Positions 8,066-17,671 are shown, counted from the stretch's first letter. The stretch is 45,531 nt of DNA from JBKXSZ01 sp047017005 (GCA_047017005.1 JBKXSZ010000010.1:1-45531); one strand, 5' to 3'. Made by a program: numbers and translations. Notes: generated by a model not told the origin, from the letters alone.

Positions 8066-10426
8066 ATGGGAGAATTCCAAGAAACAAAATTAGATATTAT
8101 GGTAGTAAAAAGAGATGGTAAAAAGGTAGATTTTGATGGCAAGAAGATTGCATTAGCAATCAAAAAAGGCTTTGATAGTGTTAATACTGATGAGGAAGAA
8201 ATTCCCAAATATGCAGAAAAAGATGTTAATACGATTTATCATAAAGTAATGGAAAGAATCGAAAAACTAGAAAAAGATAAAATCAAAATTGAAGACATTC
8301 AAGATATGATAGAAGAAGAGTTAAAAGCAGGAGGATATCAAGATGTATATGAATCCTTCGCAGAATATCGTGAAAGAAGAGCACAATCTAGAAAACTATT
8401 CTTTGATGAGAAAAAACAGCATAAATTCTTAAAAGCATTAGAAAACTTAGGACTAAAATCGGCACATGAAGAAGATGCAAAAAGAGAAAATGCTAATGTA
8501 GACGGAGATACCGCAATGGGAACCATGCTTCAATATGGAAGTACTGTTTCAAGAGAATTTGCAAAATCCTATTTGATGAAGAAAAAATTTGCAGAGGCAC
8601 ACGATAATGGAGATATTCACATTCATGATATGGACTTTTTACCAATGGGAACCACTACTTGCTGCCAAATCGATTTAAATAAATTATATAAAGACGGATT
8701 TTCAACAGGACACGGATTTTTGAGAGAACCAAACGATATTATGTCCTATAGTGCCTTAGCAGCTATTGCAATACAATCTAATCAAAATGACCAACATGGA
8801 GGACAGAGTATACCAGCATTTGATTATTACATGGCACCAGGAGTATTAAAGACATTTAAAAAACAACTAAAACAAACCATGTTTGAATTATTAGAATTCA
8901 CAGAATTTGATAAATTTGCAGCTGTAAACGGAATTGAAAGAGAAATTGATAAACTAGAAAGTATTGAATTTAAAGAAGATTTATTTGACAAATATGCAAG
9001 GGAATCGGCAGAACTAAAAAGACTATTCAGACTTTCCTATAAAAAAGCATTAGAAAAAACAAATCGTATTACTTACCAAGCAATGGAAGCATTTATTCAT
9101 AACCTAAATACGATGCATTCAAGAGCGGGAGCACAAGTACCATTTTCTTCTGTTAACTTTGGAACAGATACTTCTCCGGAAGGAAGAATGGTAATGAGAA
9201 ACTTCTTAGAAGCAACAGATAGCGGACTTGGAAATCATGAAACACCAATATTCCCAATTTCTATTTTCAAAGTAAAAGAGGGAGTAAACTACAACCCAGA
9301 AGACCCAAATTATGACTTATTTAAACTAGCATGTAAAGTATCAGCCAAGAGACTATTTCCAAACTTCTCTTTTATTGATTCACCATTTAACAAAGAATTC
9401 TACAAAGAAGGAGACTATAACACAGAAGTTGCATACATGGGATGTCGTACTAGAGTATTAGGAAATACCGTCGACCCTAATAAATCAGTAACAGGAGGAA
9501 GAGGAAATTTATCCTTCACATCGATTAACTTACCAAGACTTGGTATTAAACACGGAATTGTAAGTAATGAAAAAACAGATTTAGATGGATTTTTTAAAGA
9601 ATTAGAAGAACTATTAGACTTAGTGAAGGACCAACTATTAGAAAGATTTGAAATTCAATGTAATAAAAAAGTATATAACTTCCCATTCCTACTTGGACAA
9701 GGACTATGGATAGATAGTGAAAAATTAAAACCAGAAGATAGACTTCGTAAAGTATTAAAACATGGAACACTTACTATTGGATTTATAGGACTAGCAGAAT
9801 GCTTAAAAGCATTAATTGGAAAACATCATGGAGAGAGCAAAGAAGCACAAGAGTTAGGATTAAAAATCGTAAAATTCATGCGTGATAAATGTGATGAATA
9901 CAGTAAAAAGTATAACCTTAACTTTAGCTTAATCGCAACGCCGGCAGAAGGTCTATCTGGAAGATTTACCAATATGGATAAAGCAATCTATGGAAAATTA
10001 AAAGGTATTACCGACAGAGAATATTATACGAACTCTTTCCATATTCCAGTATATTACTCTATTTCTGCAGCTGACAAAATTAAACTAGAAGCACCATACC
10101 ATGCTTTCACAAATGGAGGACACATTTCTTATGTAGAATTAGATGGAGATACTACAGCAAATGTAGAAGCATTTGAAAAAGTAGTACGTATGATGAAAGA
10201 AGCAGGAATTGGATATGGAGCAATTAACCATCCCGTAGACCGTGATCCAGTTTGTGGATTCACTGGAGTAATTGGAGATGTATGTCCAGGCTGTGGTAGA
10301 CATGAGGACGATGTTAAATTTGAAAGAATCAGAAGAATTACAGGATACTTAGTAGGAACAGTAGATAGATTCAACAATGCAAAGAGACATGAAGTAGAAG
10401 ATAGAGTAAAACATGGAGTTAAATAA
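8066..10426 (+). CDS. nrdD: Anaerobic (class III) ribonucleoside-triphosphate reductase
   Basis: Reduces ribonucleoside triphosphates to deoxy forms without oxygen, using a glycyl radical. The 786-aa length is normal. An N-terminal ATP-cone (KRDGKKVDFDGKKIALAIKK) is followed by the large barrel with IHIHDMDFLP and QVPFSSVNFGTD. The C-terminal zinc site shows Cys730, Cys740 and Cys743, followed by the radical loop RITGYLVGT with Gly760 as the radical residue. A strong promoter and AAAGGAGGG precede the ATG. The end overlaps the upstream extension of nrdG, so the activase is translationally coupled. Confidence 0.97.
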   Translation: MGEFQETKLDIMVVKRDGKKVDFDGKKIALAIKKGFDSVNTDEEEIPKYAEKDVNTIYHKVMERIEKLEKDKIKIEDIQDMIEEELKAGGYQDVYESFAEYRERRAQSRKLFFDEKKQHKFLKALENLGLKSAHEEDAKRENANVDGDTAMGTMLQYGSTVSREFAKSYLMKKKFAEAHDNGDIHIHDMDFLPMGTTTCCQIDLNKLYKDGFSTGHGFLREPNDIMSYSALAAIAIQSNQNDQHGGQSIPAFDYYMAPGVLKTFKKQLKQTMFELLEFTEFDKFAAVNGIEREIDKLESIEFKEDLFDKYARESAELKRLFRLSYKKALEKTNRITYQAMEAFIHNLNTMHSRAGAQVPFSSVNFGTDTSPEGRMVMRNFLEATDSGLGNHETPIFPISIFKVKEGVNYNPEDPNYDLFKLACKVSAKRLFPNFSFIDSPFNKEFYKEGDYNTEVAYMGCRTRVLGNTVDPNKSVTGGRGNLSFTSINLPRLGIKHGIVSNEKTDLDGFFKELEELLDLVKDQLLERFEIQCNKKVYNFPFLLGQGLWIDSEKLKPEDRLRKVLKHGTLTIGFIGLAECLKALIGKHHGESKEAQELGLKIVKFMRDKCDEYSKKYNLNFSLIATPAEGLSGRFTNMDKAIYGKLKGITDREYYTNSFHIPVYYSISAADKIKLEAPYHAFTNGGHISYVELDGDTTANVEAFEKVVRMMKEAGIGYGAINHPVDRDPVCGFTGVIGDVCPGCGRHEDDVKFERIRRITGYLVGTVDRFNNAKRHEVEDRVKHGVK

Positions 10427-10427
10427 A

Positions 10428-10994
10428 ATGAAAATACGATTAGCAGGAGAAATTCAATCCGATAGTATTGTAGATGGAGAAGGTATTCGAACAGTCATAT
10501 GGACACAAGGATGCCCTCATCACTGCCCAGGATGTCATAATCCAGAAACCCATTGCTTTGACAAAGGGATGTTGGTAGAAGTAGAAGAAGTAAAAGAAAC
10601 GATAAAACAAATACCAATGCAAGATGGAATCACACTATCTGGAGGAGACCCTCTTTGTCAGCCAGAAGCATGTGCAGAAATTGCAGAATTTGCAAAGGAA
10701 TATAAGCTAAATGTATGGTGCTATACAGGATATACCTTTGAACAGTTACAGACATTAAAAGAGAAAAATGTAGCAATTCAAAAAATGCTTGAAAATATCG
10801 ACGTGTTAGTAGATGGGAAATTTGTACAAGAAGTAAAAAGCTTAAATCTATATTTCAGAGGTTCTCGTAATCAACGAATACTCGATATGAAAGAAAGTTT
10901 AAAAGAAAACAAACCAATTGAAATAAAAAAATATATGGGAGAAAGAGGATTCGATAATGGAAATTATGGAAGAAACAGCAATCTGTATATTTAA
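10428..10994 (+). CDS. nrdG: Anaerobic ribonucleotide reductase activating protein (radical SAM)
   Basis: Installs the glycyl radical on NrdD. 188 aa, with the radical SAM motif GCPHHCPGC (Cys29, Cys33, Cys36), the substrate/SAM segment SIVDGEGIRTVIW and the GGDPL motif. An in-frame ATG at 10413 lies inside nrdD. GGAG at 10415-10418 with a 9-nt spacing points instead to the ATG at 10428, two bases after the nrdD stop. A terminator follows. Confidence 0.96.
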   Translation: MKIRLAGEIQSDSIVDGEGIRTVIWTQGCPHHCPGCHNPETHCFDKGMLVEVEEVKETIKQIPMQDGITLSGGDPLCQPEACAEIAEFAKEYKLNVWCYTGYTFEQLQTLKEKNVAIQKMLENIDVLVDGKFVQEVKSLNLYFRGSRNQRILDMKESLKENKPIEIKKYMGERGFDNGNYGRNSNLYI

Positions 10995-11000
10995 TTACAA

Positions 11001-11030
11001 GAAAAAGAGGTAGAAAAATACCTCTTTTTC
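11001..11030 (+). terminator. Intrinsic terminator of nrdDG
   Basis: GAAAAAGAGGTA (11001-11012) pairs perfectly with TACCTCTTTTTC (11019-11030); the T-run lies in the 3' arm. Confidence 0.85.
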
Positions 11031-11163
11031 GGCATATTAAAGAAAGCATGATGACAAACAGAAAAAAACAGAAGTATTATTAAATTAAGAAAAAATAAAT
11101 GGTAATCTATTGAAAAAAGTGATATATAATACAAAGAAATAAAAAGAAAAGAAGGAAACAAAA

Positions 11164-13555
11164 TTGAAGAAAAGAGAAAAGCCGGAAGAAAAAAAACAAA
11201 TAGAAAGATATATGCCAAAAATAGAAGAGGGACTAAATAAGAGACAGATAGAAGAAAGAATAAAACAGGAGTTAAAAAATGAGGATACCTCTGTTACAAC
11301 CAAAACGATTCCACAAATTATAAAGAATAATTTTTTTACATTATTTAATTTTATTAACCTTTTATTAGCAATTGCTATTTTTGCGGTAGGCTCCTATAGA
11401 AATTTACTTTTTTTAGGGGTTGTTATTTGTAATACAATCATTAGTACTTATCAAGAAATACATTCTAAACGTATCGTTGATAAACTATCTTTATTAGCAC
11501 AAAGCAAAGTAAAAGCAATTCGAGAAGGAAAAGAAGAAACAATTCAGATAGAAGAAATTGTTTTAGATGACTACTTGATTTTTCAGCAAGGAAATCAAGT
11601 AGTAGTAGATAGTATTATCCTGCAAGGAGAAGCAGAGGTAGATGAGTCATATATTACAGGAGAATCTGAACCCGTTCACAAGAAAAAAGGAGATATGATT
11701 CTTTCAGGAAGCTTTTTGGTCAGCGGTAAAGTAACTGTAAGAGCAGAGCATGTCGGAAGCGATAACTATACAGCTAAAATTTCAAAAGAAGCGAAATTTG
11801 CAAAAAAAGTTAACTCCGAAATCATGAATTCATTAAATAAGATTATTAAATTTATTTCAATTGCTATTATTCCAATTGGAATACTACTTTTTATCAGCCA
11901 AATGCAGATTGAAGGAAATACCATACAAATGGCAGTAGTAAATAGTGTGGCGGCGATTATTGGAATGATACCAGAAGGTTTAGTACTTTTAACAAGTACG
12001 GTATTAGCTGTTAGTGTTATCAGGCTTTCTAAAAGCAAAGTATTAGTACAACAGCTATATTGTATTGAAACCTTAGCTAGAGTAGATATGCTTTGTTTAG
12101 ATAAAACAGGAACGATAACAGAAGGAAAGATGGAAGTAAAAGAGATTGTGCCAGTAGAGAAAATGACTAAGGAAAAAGTGGAACAAACATTAGCACAAAT
12201 AGCAAAGGGACAAGAAGATAGTAATAGCACTATATTAGCTATAAAAGATGCTTTTACAATAAAGGAAAAATCATGGAAAGTAAAAAAGCAAATTCCTTTT
12301 TCCTCTCAAAAGAAGTGGTCTGGAATTACTTTTGAGCAAGAAGGAAGTTTCATATTAGGTGCACCAGAATTTGTGTTAGGGCAAGAAAAACTTGAAAAAT
12401 ATCAAGAGGTTCTAGAAGAAAAAACAAAAGAATATCGTGTATTAGTACTTGCGAAAAGCAAAGAAGATTTTAAGGAAAAAGAATTACCCAATACATTAGA
12501 AGTAATGGGATTTGTCCTATTACAAGATAAAATTAGAAAAGAAGCAAGACAAACATTAAAATATTTTAAAGAACAGGGAGTACAAATAAAAATTATCTCT
12601 GGAGATAATCCAAAAACTGTTTCAAATATTGCAAAAAGAGCAGGGGTTGAAGAATACGAAAAATATATTGATATGAGCAAAATAGAAGGGGAGGAAGAAG
12701 TAGAAAAAGCAGCAAGGGAGTATACGATATTTGGAAGGGTTTCTCCTTCTCAGAAAAAACAACTTGTAATAGCATTAAAAAAACAAGGACATACAGTTGC
12801 TATGACAGGGGACCGGGGTAAATGATGTATTAGCATTAAAAGAAGCGGCTTGCAGCATTGCAATTGCAAGTGGTTCAGATGCAGCAAGAAATGTTGCAGA
12901 GCTTGTATTGCTAGATTCAAATTTTAGCTCTATGCCTAAAATTGTAGCAGAAGGAAGAAGAACTATTAATAATATACAAAGATCAGCCAGCCTATTTTTA
13001 GTAAAGACAATTTATGCCTCTATCTTAGCTGTATTATTTCTATTTATTAAAGAACCATATCCATTTATGCCAATACAACTTACACTAATTAGTGTCGTAA
13101 CTATTGGAATACCATCTTTTGTATTAGCATTAGAGCCAAACAAAGAGAGAATAAAAGGGAAATTCTTAACCAATGTGATTATAAAAGCAGTACCAGCAGC
13201 TCTTACTATTGTGTGCAATATTTTAGTTATTGTGGTATTATCGAATATATTATTATTGGATACTGTTCAATATTCTACTTTATGTGTTATTTTAACAGCC
13301 ATAACAGGATTTATATTACTATTTAAATTATGCAGACCATTTAATGGTATTCGTGCTTGTTTGTTTATATTTATGCTACTCCTATTTGTATTACAAGCGA
13401 TTTTCTTAAAAGACTTGTATCGCATTAGTAGTTGTAATTGGATGATGGCAACAATTATTTTAATACTTGGAATTATTTCTTGTTTGGTATATGCTATCTT
13501 ACAAAAAGGAACCAGAGGGATAATCGAAAAAAAACAAAAGAAAAACAAAGAGTAA
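11164..13555 (+). pseudogene. Cation-transporting P-type ATPase (CtpE-like), frameshifted in the GDGxND motif
   Basis: With one base removed this is a 796-aa P-type ATPase. It has the actuator motif ITGESEPV, the ion-site helix GMIPEGLVLLTS (PEGL, as in the CtpE-like calcium pumps), phosphorylation motif DKTGTIT, ISGDNPKTVSNIAKRAGV, then the hinge and six C-terminal helices. The hinge must read MTGDGVNDVLALK; the text has GAC-CGG-GGT, and deleting C12814 (or C12813) gives GAC-GGG-GTA and restores the frame to the end. Ca2+ export is the family-based guess. TTG at 11164 follows AAGGAA. It overlaps the phosphodiesterase gene by one base (TAATG), so the two form an operon. Confidence 0.88.
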
Positions 13556-14319
13556 TGCAATATAAAGGGAAAATAAAAGGAAAGAGGGAAAAATATTTGG
13601 AAAAAGAGAAGAATTTTTTAGTAGAAAAACCTTTTTTACACCGAGGATGGCATGATATAGAAAAGGGAATTCCAGAAAACTCTATGAAAAGTTTTTTACT
13701 CGCAATGGCAGAGGGGTATCCTATTGAATTAGATGTGCATCTTTTAAAAGATGGCACTTTAGTGGTTATTCACGATAATAATCTAAAAAGACTAACTGGT
13801 ATTAATAAAAAATTAAAAGATTGTACTTACGAAGAAATACGAAATTTAACATTAGAAAATACACAAGAGAAGATACCACTATTTAGAGAAGTATTAGAAG
13901 CCATAAACGGAAAGGTAGCATTAGATATAGAAGTGAAGATAGACCAAAAGGCAAATTTAATAGCTCCAGCGGTAGCAAGAATGTTAGACTCTTATACTGG
14001 TAACTTTCTTATTACTAGTTTTAACCCTTTTATCTTAGAATGGTTTAAAAAGCATAGACCCAAATATATACGAGGACAATTAGTATCCAATCACAACGGT
14101 GATAAAATACCTAAGATTGTAAACTGGGTACTAAAAAATATGCTATTTAATTTTATAACAAAGCCAGAAGTAATTGCATGTAATATTAAAATGTTACCAA
14201 GTAAAGAGATACAAAGAGAAAAGGAATATGGCAAAATTATAATAGGTTGGACAGTAAAAACAGAAGAGGACAGAGAGATAGCTGAAAAATATTGTGACAA
14301 TTATATATTAGATATATAA
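13555..14319 (+). CDS. Glycerophosphodiester phosphodiesterase
   Basis: Hydrolyses glycerophosphodiesters to glycerol 3-phosphate and an alcohol. The 254-residue GDPD TIM barrel shows the first catalytic block HRGWHD, then PENSMKSF, the metal-binding pair IELDVHLLKDG and VVIHDNNLKRLTG, and the late LDIEVK strand. No signal peptide is visible, so it is probably cytoplasmic. The ATG at 13555 overlaps the stop of the P-type ATPase (TAATG), indicating coupled translation. A longer frame extends upstream to 13438 but lies inside the ATPase gene. A terminator follows at 14324. Confidence 0.92.
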   Translation: MQYKGKIKGKREKYLEKEKNFLVEKPFLHRGWHDIEKGIPENSMKSFLLAMAEGYPIELDVHLLKDGTLVVIHDNNLKRLTGINKKLKDCTYEEIRNLTLENTQEKIPLFREVLEAINGKVALDIEVKIDQKANLIAPAVARMLDSYTGNFLITSFNPFILEWFKKHRPKYIRGQLVSNHNGDKIPKIVNWVLKNMLFNFITKPEVIACNIKMLPSKEIQREKEYGKIIIGWTVKTEEDREIAEKYCDNYILDI

Positions 14320-14323
14320 GAAT

Positions 14324-14360
14324 GAAAAAGTAGGAAAGAGTATTATCCTGCTTTTTCGTT
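14324..14360 (+). terminator. Intrinsic terminator
   Basis: GAAAAAGTAGGA (14324-14335) pairs with TCCTGCTTTTTC (14346-14357), with one G-U pair. Confidence 0.8.
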
Positions 14361-14450
14361 TTACGGACCTAAAATTACCAGTTAAGAAGTAATTGACGAA
14401 ATAACAAGAATATTGATACAATAAAGAAAAAGAAGGAAAATAAATGAAGA

Positions 14451-15197
14451 ATGAAACGTATGATAAACAAAGGAATAATACGAGTTATTGTTATCTTAGT
14501 GCTACTTATCATTGCTACTACCTTGTTTAAGATAACATTAAAATACGTAATAAAAGAGAAAAAAGTAAAAACAATTACAACCCAAGAAACGAGTAGTATA
14601 CCAGAAATACAAGAAGAAATACCACAAGATAAGAAAGAAGAAAAGGATTGGCGTTTACTTTTGGTAAATAAAGAGAATAAAGTGCCAGACGACTATAACC
14701 CAGAACTTGCAAATATCGAAGAAGATTTATTTTTTGATGTAAGAGCAGTGGACGAATTAAAACAAATGTTAGTAGATATGAAAGAAGATGGAGTAACAGG
14801 AATTTGGATTCAATCTTCGTATCGAACTATAGAAAGGCAGGAAAAACTATTTCAAAATAAGGTAAAAGAATATCGAAAACAAGGATATTCGGAAGAAGAA
14901 GCGGAGAAGTTAGCACAGACAATTGTGCAAAAGCCAGGAAACAGCGAGCATAATATTGCTTTATCAGTAGATTTTAACTATGTAAATGAAGAATTTGACA
15001 AAACAAAGGCCTTTCAATGGCTAGAAGAGAATGCTATGAATTATGGTTTTATTCTACGTTATCCAAAAGATAAAATAGAAATAACAGATGTAAACTACGA
15101 ACCCTGGCATTGGAGATATGTCGGTAAAGAACATGCAAAAGAAATAAAAAAACAGGGATATTGCTTAGAAGAATATGTGAAAGTAAAAAGAAAGTAA
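14451..15197 (+). CDS. D-alanyl-D-alanine carboxypeptidase, VanY/DacB (M15) family
   Basis: 248 aa. An N-terminal membrane anchor (residues about 9-30) is followed by a Gln/Glu/Thr linker and an M15B peptidase domain. Zinc and catalytic motifs are visible: WIQSSYRT, NSEHNIALSVDFNY (SxH...D) and YEPWHWRYVG (ExxH). It should trim the terminal D-Ala from peptidoglycan stem peptides outside the membrane. GAAGGA upstream is 14 nt from this ATG and 7 nt from an out-of-frame ATG at 14444 that opens only a short peptide; the in-frame ATG at 14460 is also possible. There is no vanH/A/X here, so this looks like housekeeping wall maintenance rather than glycopeptide resistance. Confidence 0.9.
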   Translation: MKRMINKGIIRVIVILVLLIIATTLFKITLKYVIKEKKVKTITTQETSSIPEIQEEIPQDKKEEKDWRLLLVNKENKVPDDYNPELANIEEDLFFDVRAVDELKQMLVDMKEDGVTGIWIQSSYRTIERQEKLFQNKVKEYRKQGYSEEEAEKLAQTIVQKPGNSEHNIALSVDFNYVNEEFDKTKAFQWLEENAMNYGFILRYPKDKIEITDVNYEPWHWRYVGKEHAKEIKKQGYCLEEYVKVKRK

Positions 15198-15272
15198 AAT
15201 AATGAGGTAGAGAAATAAAAAAAGAAGAAAGCAATAAATTACTTGTCCGGAGTTAGCATAATGGTTCGTCTT

Positions 15273-15297
15273 AGAGGAAAACTTCTTCCTCTTTTTT
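15273..15297 (+). terminator. Intrinsic terminator
   Basis: AGAGGAA (15273-15279) pairs with TTCCTCT (15286-15292), followed by six T. Confidence 0.7.
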
Positions 15298-15345
15298 ATT
15301 TGCATAAAAAAGAAAAACTAGAGAAAACTAAAAACGGTGATGAGA

Positions 15346-15600
15346 ATGAAAATTTCATGGATAAAAAGAAAAGGAGACAAAGAAAGTTTCCGAATTTTTA
15401 AAAATTTAGGAATGGAAGTAGTAGAACTAGAAGATATGGAACAAGCAGATAAAGCAATAAAAGAATTAGTTGCAGAAAAATATAGAACCATTATTGTAAC
15501 TAATGAAATCGCAGGATGTTCAGAGGATATTATCAAAAAATATACAAAGTCAAATGAGGTAGATATCATTATTGCACCAAGTAAAAAAGAACGATACTAA
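15346..15600 (+). CDS. Orphan V-ATPase subunit F-like protein
   Basis: 84 aa with the alternating strand/helix pattern of the small Rossmann-like V/A-ATPase subunit F: GDKESFRIFKNLGMEVVEL, a helix with ADKAIKELV, YRTIIVTNEIAGCSEDIIKKY, then DIIIAPS. A second, distinct subunit F sits in the V-ATPase operon at 43815, so this is a paralogue outside an ATPase cluster, just upstream of yyaC. Its role is unknown. GGTGA at 15336-15340 favours the ATG at 15346 over the GTG at 15337 or ATG at 15340. Confidence 0.65.
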   Translation: MKISWIKRKGDKESFRIFKNLGMEVVELEDMEQADKAIKELVAEKYRTIIVTNEIAGCSEDIIKKYTKSNEVDIIIAPSKKERY

Positions 15601-15652
15601 AATAGGAAAAAATGCATATACTGTGATAAATAGAAATTAGGAGGAGATGGAA

Positions 15653-16204
15653 TTGACAGTAAGAAAAGAAGCAAGCTATGACTTTAGAGAAGTTTTTGGT
15701 CAGTGTATGGAAGAAGTAGAAGAACAAAGTAGATATTACCATCCCGTGTTTTTGTGTATAGGAACGGACCGTATTACAGGAGATTGTTTTGGCCCGCTAG
15801 TTGGAAGCAATTTAGAGAGGTTATTAGCTCAGGAAGAAGTTATGGTAAATACAACAGTTATGGGGACGATTGAAAACCCAATATCGAGCCATAATATTCA
15901 GCAGGCAATTGATGCGATATACAAACGTATTTCAGCACCATATATTATTGCAATTGATGCCGCTTTATCTTGTAGGCATCCTGTAGGAAAAGTCCTAGTA
16001 GAAAGAGGAGGCATGTGCTTAGGAAAGGGACTTGGCAAACAACCAATTCAAATAGGTGACTTAAGCATTAAGGGAATTGTAGCAAGAGACTTAAAAAGAC
16101 CAGAAGAAAATTTTAGACTATTACAAAATACACCTCTTCGTATTGTCATGAAATTAGCAAGTGAAGTTTCTTATGAAATATCTGAAGTAATGAAAGAGCA
16201 TTAA
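15653..16204 (+). CDS. yyaC: Spore protease YyaC family protein
   Basis: A member of the YyaC group, related to the germination protease fold and found only in endospore formers. The diagnostic segment FLCIGTDRITGDCFGPLVG is present, followed by TVMGTIENPISSHNI, IAIDAALSCRHPVGKVLV and GLGKQPIQIGDLSIKGIV. The length is normal (about 183 aa). AGGAGG at 15639-15644 is only 2 nt from the ATG at 15647 but 8 nt from the in-frame TTG at 15653, so TTG is the likelier start. It is a good marker that the organism sporulates. Confidence 0.9.
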   Translation: MTVRKEASYDFREVFGQCMEEVEEQSRYYHPVFLCIGTDRITGDCFGPLVGSNLERLLAQEEVMVNTTVMGTIENPISSHNIQQAIDAIYKRISAPYIIAIDAALSCRHPVGKVLVERGGMCLGKGLGKQPIQIGDLSIKGIVARDLKRPEENFRLLQNTPLRIVMKLASEVSYEISEVMKEH

Positions 16205-16296
16205 ATAAAGAAGAAAAAATATATCCTTTTGTATAACTCACAAAAAAATGGAAAAAATGTACATATGCAAACAAAAAACGAGGAGGATAAAAGGAT

Positions 16297-16674
16297 ATGG
16301 ATACAAGTAACATGAAAAATATAGTAGTATTGAAAGATTTGCCTTCTAACATAGTAGAAGAAGCAATTGTGTTTTTAAAACCAAATCAGAAAATCCGAAA
16401 TTTAGAACTAGTAAAAAAACAAACCTATGAAGAGAAATCTAATATAAAAGAAAAAAATAAGAATACAAAAGACGAAAAGAGTAAAACGAAAAATTATGCA
16501 GTTAAAGAGGCAGAAATGGTAATTGCCGACTATATTACGAAAATAGAAAACCAAAAAGAAAACAGTAATAAAAAGAATAAAAACTTACAAAAAAAATATA
16601 ATCGATTAAAGAAAATCGTAATCGGAGTTAGCATGCTATTTGTAAGTACTTTACTATTACTACTTTTAAAATAA
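16297..16674 (+). CDS. Tail-anchored protein of unknown function
   Basis: 125 residues. A short folded-looking N-terminus (IVVLKDLPSNIVEEAIVFLK) is followed by a Lys/Asn/Glu-rich, probably coiled or disordered middle and a C-terminal membrane helix (residues about 106-124) ending in LLLLLLK. This is the layout of a tail-anchored protein facing the cytoplasm. It is not recognised as a named family. It has a strong AGGAGG, lies between yyaC and spoIVFA, and is separated from spoIVFA by a terminator hairpin, so a sporulation link is only inferred from position. Confidence 0.72.
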   Translation: MDTSNMKNIVVLKDLPSNIVEEAIVFLKPNQKIRNLELVKKQTYEEKSNIKEKNKNTKDEKSKTKNYAVKEAEMVIADYITKIENQKENSNKKNKNLQKKYNRLKKIVIGVSMLFVSTLLLLLLK

Positions 16675-16682
16675 AAACAAAA

Positions 16683-16711
16683 TCATAAAACATCTTTCCT
16701 TTGCATATATT
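16683..16711 (+). promoter_or_regulatory. Candidate sigma-E promoter for spoIVFA-spoIVFB
   Basis: TCATAAA (16683-16689), exactly 14 bp, then CATATATT (16704-16711) matches the mother-cell sigma-E pattern KHATAWW-N14-CATACAHT with one mismatch. In Bacillus subtilis spoIVF is sigma-E dependent. Predicted transcription starts near 16718, about 34 nt before the TTG start. It is a motif match by eye. Confidence 0.65.
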
Positions 16712-16750
16712 GTACAAAATGTAAAACCACGAAGGAAGAGGTGTTTTTTT
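16687..16750 (+). terminator. Terminator hairpin covering the spoIVFA ribosome site
   Basis: Positions 16687-16701 (AAAACATCTTTCCTT) pair with 16732-16747 (AAGGAAGAGGTGTTT...), with two G-U pairs and one bulged A, followed by T7 (16744-16750). The 3' arm contains the GAGGTG ribosome site of spoIVFA. The candidate sigma-E promoter -10 lies in the 30-nt loop, so only transcripts from upstream can fold it. Confidence 0.72.
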
Positions 16751-16751
16751 A

Positions 16752-17657
16752 TTGGAAAGAACGTTAACAACGGAAGAAAGAATAAGAAGAGCAGAAGAGA
16801 TTTATGCAGCGAGAAAGAGAGCACAAGGAAGTGGTGTAGCAAGAGAGTCTATACATAAAGCAAGAGAAACTAAACCGGAATTAGGGTTATTTCGAAAAAT
16901 GATTTTACAGATTATTATTTGTCTTCTTATCTATTTAATTTTTTACTTAATACAAAATACAAATTATATTTTCTCTGAACCAGTTTTAGAAAAAACAAAA
17001 GAAATACTTTCTTACGATATTAATTTTGGAAAGTTAGCTAACGATATGCAAGAATATTTAAAAGCACATTCAATTGTACTTCCATTTTGGAATACTCAAG
17101 AACAACAGGAAGAGAATGAGAAAGAAAATAAAGAAGATAAACAAGATGGGCAAAATACAATAGAGACACAAGAAACACAAAAAACAGATGAAAATATCGG
17201 AGGAGCAGTCGAAGTAGAAAACACAGAGAACTTGACACAAGAAGAAAAAGACGTAAAAGATATCAAAGATAACTATTCTCTTATTAAACCATTAGAAGGA
17301 AACGTAACTTCACGATTTGGCCCTCGTAATCCAACCACGCCAACTGTTCCTAAACAGCATACAGGAATTGATATAGCAGCAAATGTAGGAACAGTTATTC
17401 GAGCAGCTATGGATGGTAGAGTAACTTTAAACTCAAATCAAGGAGATTATGGACTACATTTAAAGATTGAAAATAATGATGTTATGACCATTTATGCACA
17501 TTGTAGTAAACTATATGTGCAAGAAGGAGAACAAGTAAAACAAGGACAAGAAATAGCAGAAGTTGGAGCAACAGGAAATGTCACAGGACCCCACCTTCAT
17601 TTTGAAATTCGAAAAGACGGAAGATTAGTAGACCCAACCAATATATTAGAATTTTAA
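16752..17657 (+). CDS. spoIVFA: SpoIVFA-like M23/LytM domain membrane protein
   Basis: 301 aa. A charged cytoplasmic N-terminus, one membrane helix (about residues 50-67), a Glu/Gln/Thr-rich linker and a C-terminal LytM/M23 domain: SRFGPRNPTTPT, QHTGIDIAA, IYAHCSKLY and GPHLHFEIRKDGR. The HxxxD and HxH zinc motifs look intact, so it may still hydrolyse peptidoglycan. Adjacency to the SpoIVFB-type protease identifies it as the SpoIVFA partner that holds the protease in check in the outer forespore membrane during pro-sigma-K activation. It starts with TTG nine bases after GAGGTG. It could alternatively be a plain M23 endopeptidase; the pairing makes that less likely. Confidence 0.82.
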   Translation: MERTLTTEERIRRAEEIYAARKRAQGSGVARESIHKARETKPELGLFRKMILQIIICLLIYLIFYLIQNTNYIFSEPVLEKTKEILSYDINFGKLANDMQEYLKAHSIVLPFWNTQEQQEENEKENKEDKQDGQNTIETQETQKTDENIGGAVEVENTENLTQEEKDVKDIKDNYSLIKPLEGNVTSRFGPRNPTTPTVPKQHTGIDIAANVGTVIRAAMDGRVTLNSNQGDYGLHLKIENNDVMTIYAHCSKLYVQEGEQVKQGQEIAEVGATGNVTGPHLHFEIRKDGRLVDPTNILEF

Positions 17658-17671
17658 AAAGGAGGAAAAAG

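Noticed and set aside
10991..11303. Phe/Ser-rich minus-strand ORFs around the start of the P-type ATPase.
   Set aside because: They are antisense shadows of A/G-rich coding and leader sequence, without ribosome sites.
15244..15271. tRNA-like 5' half (TAGCATAATGGTT resembling a D-arm).
   Set aside because: There is no anticodon arm, T-arm or complementary acceptor strand downstream; a terminator follows instead.
15594..15622. Possible sporulation-type promoter (CATATACT) upstream of yyaC.
   Set aside because: The -35 region does not fit sigma-E, F or G consensus at an allowed spacing.
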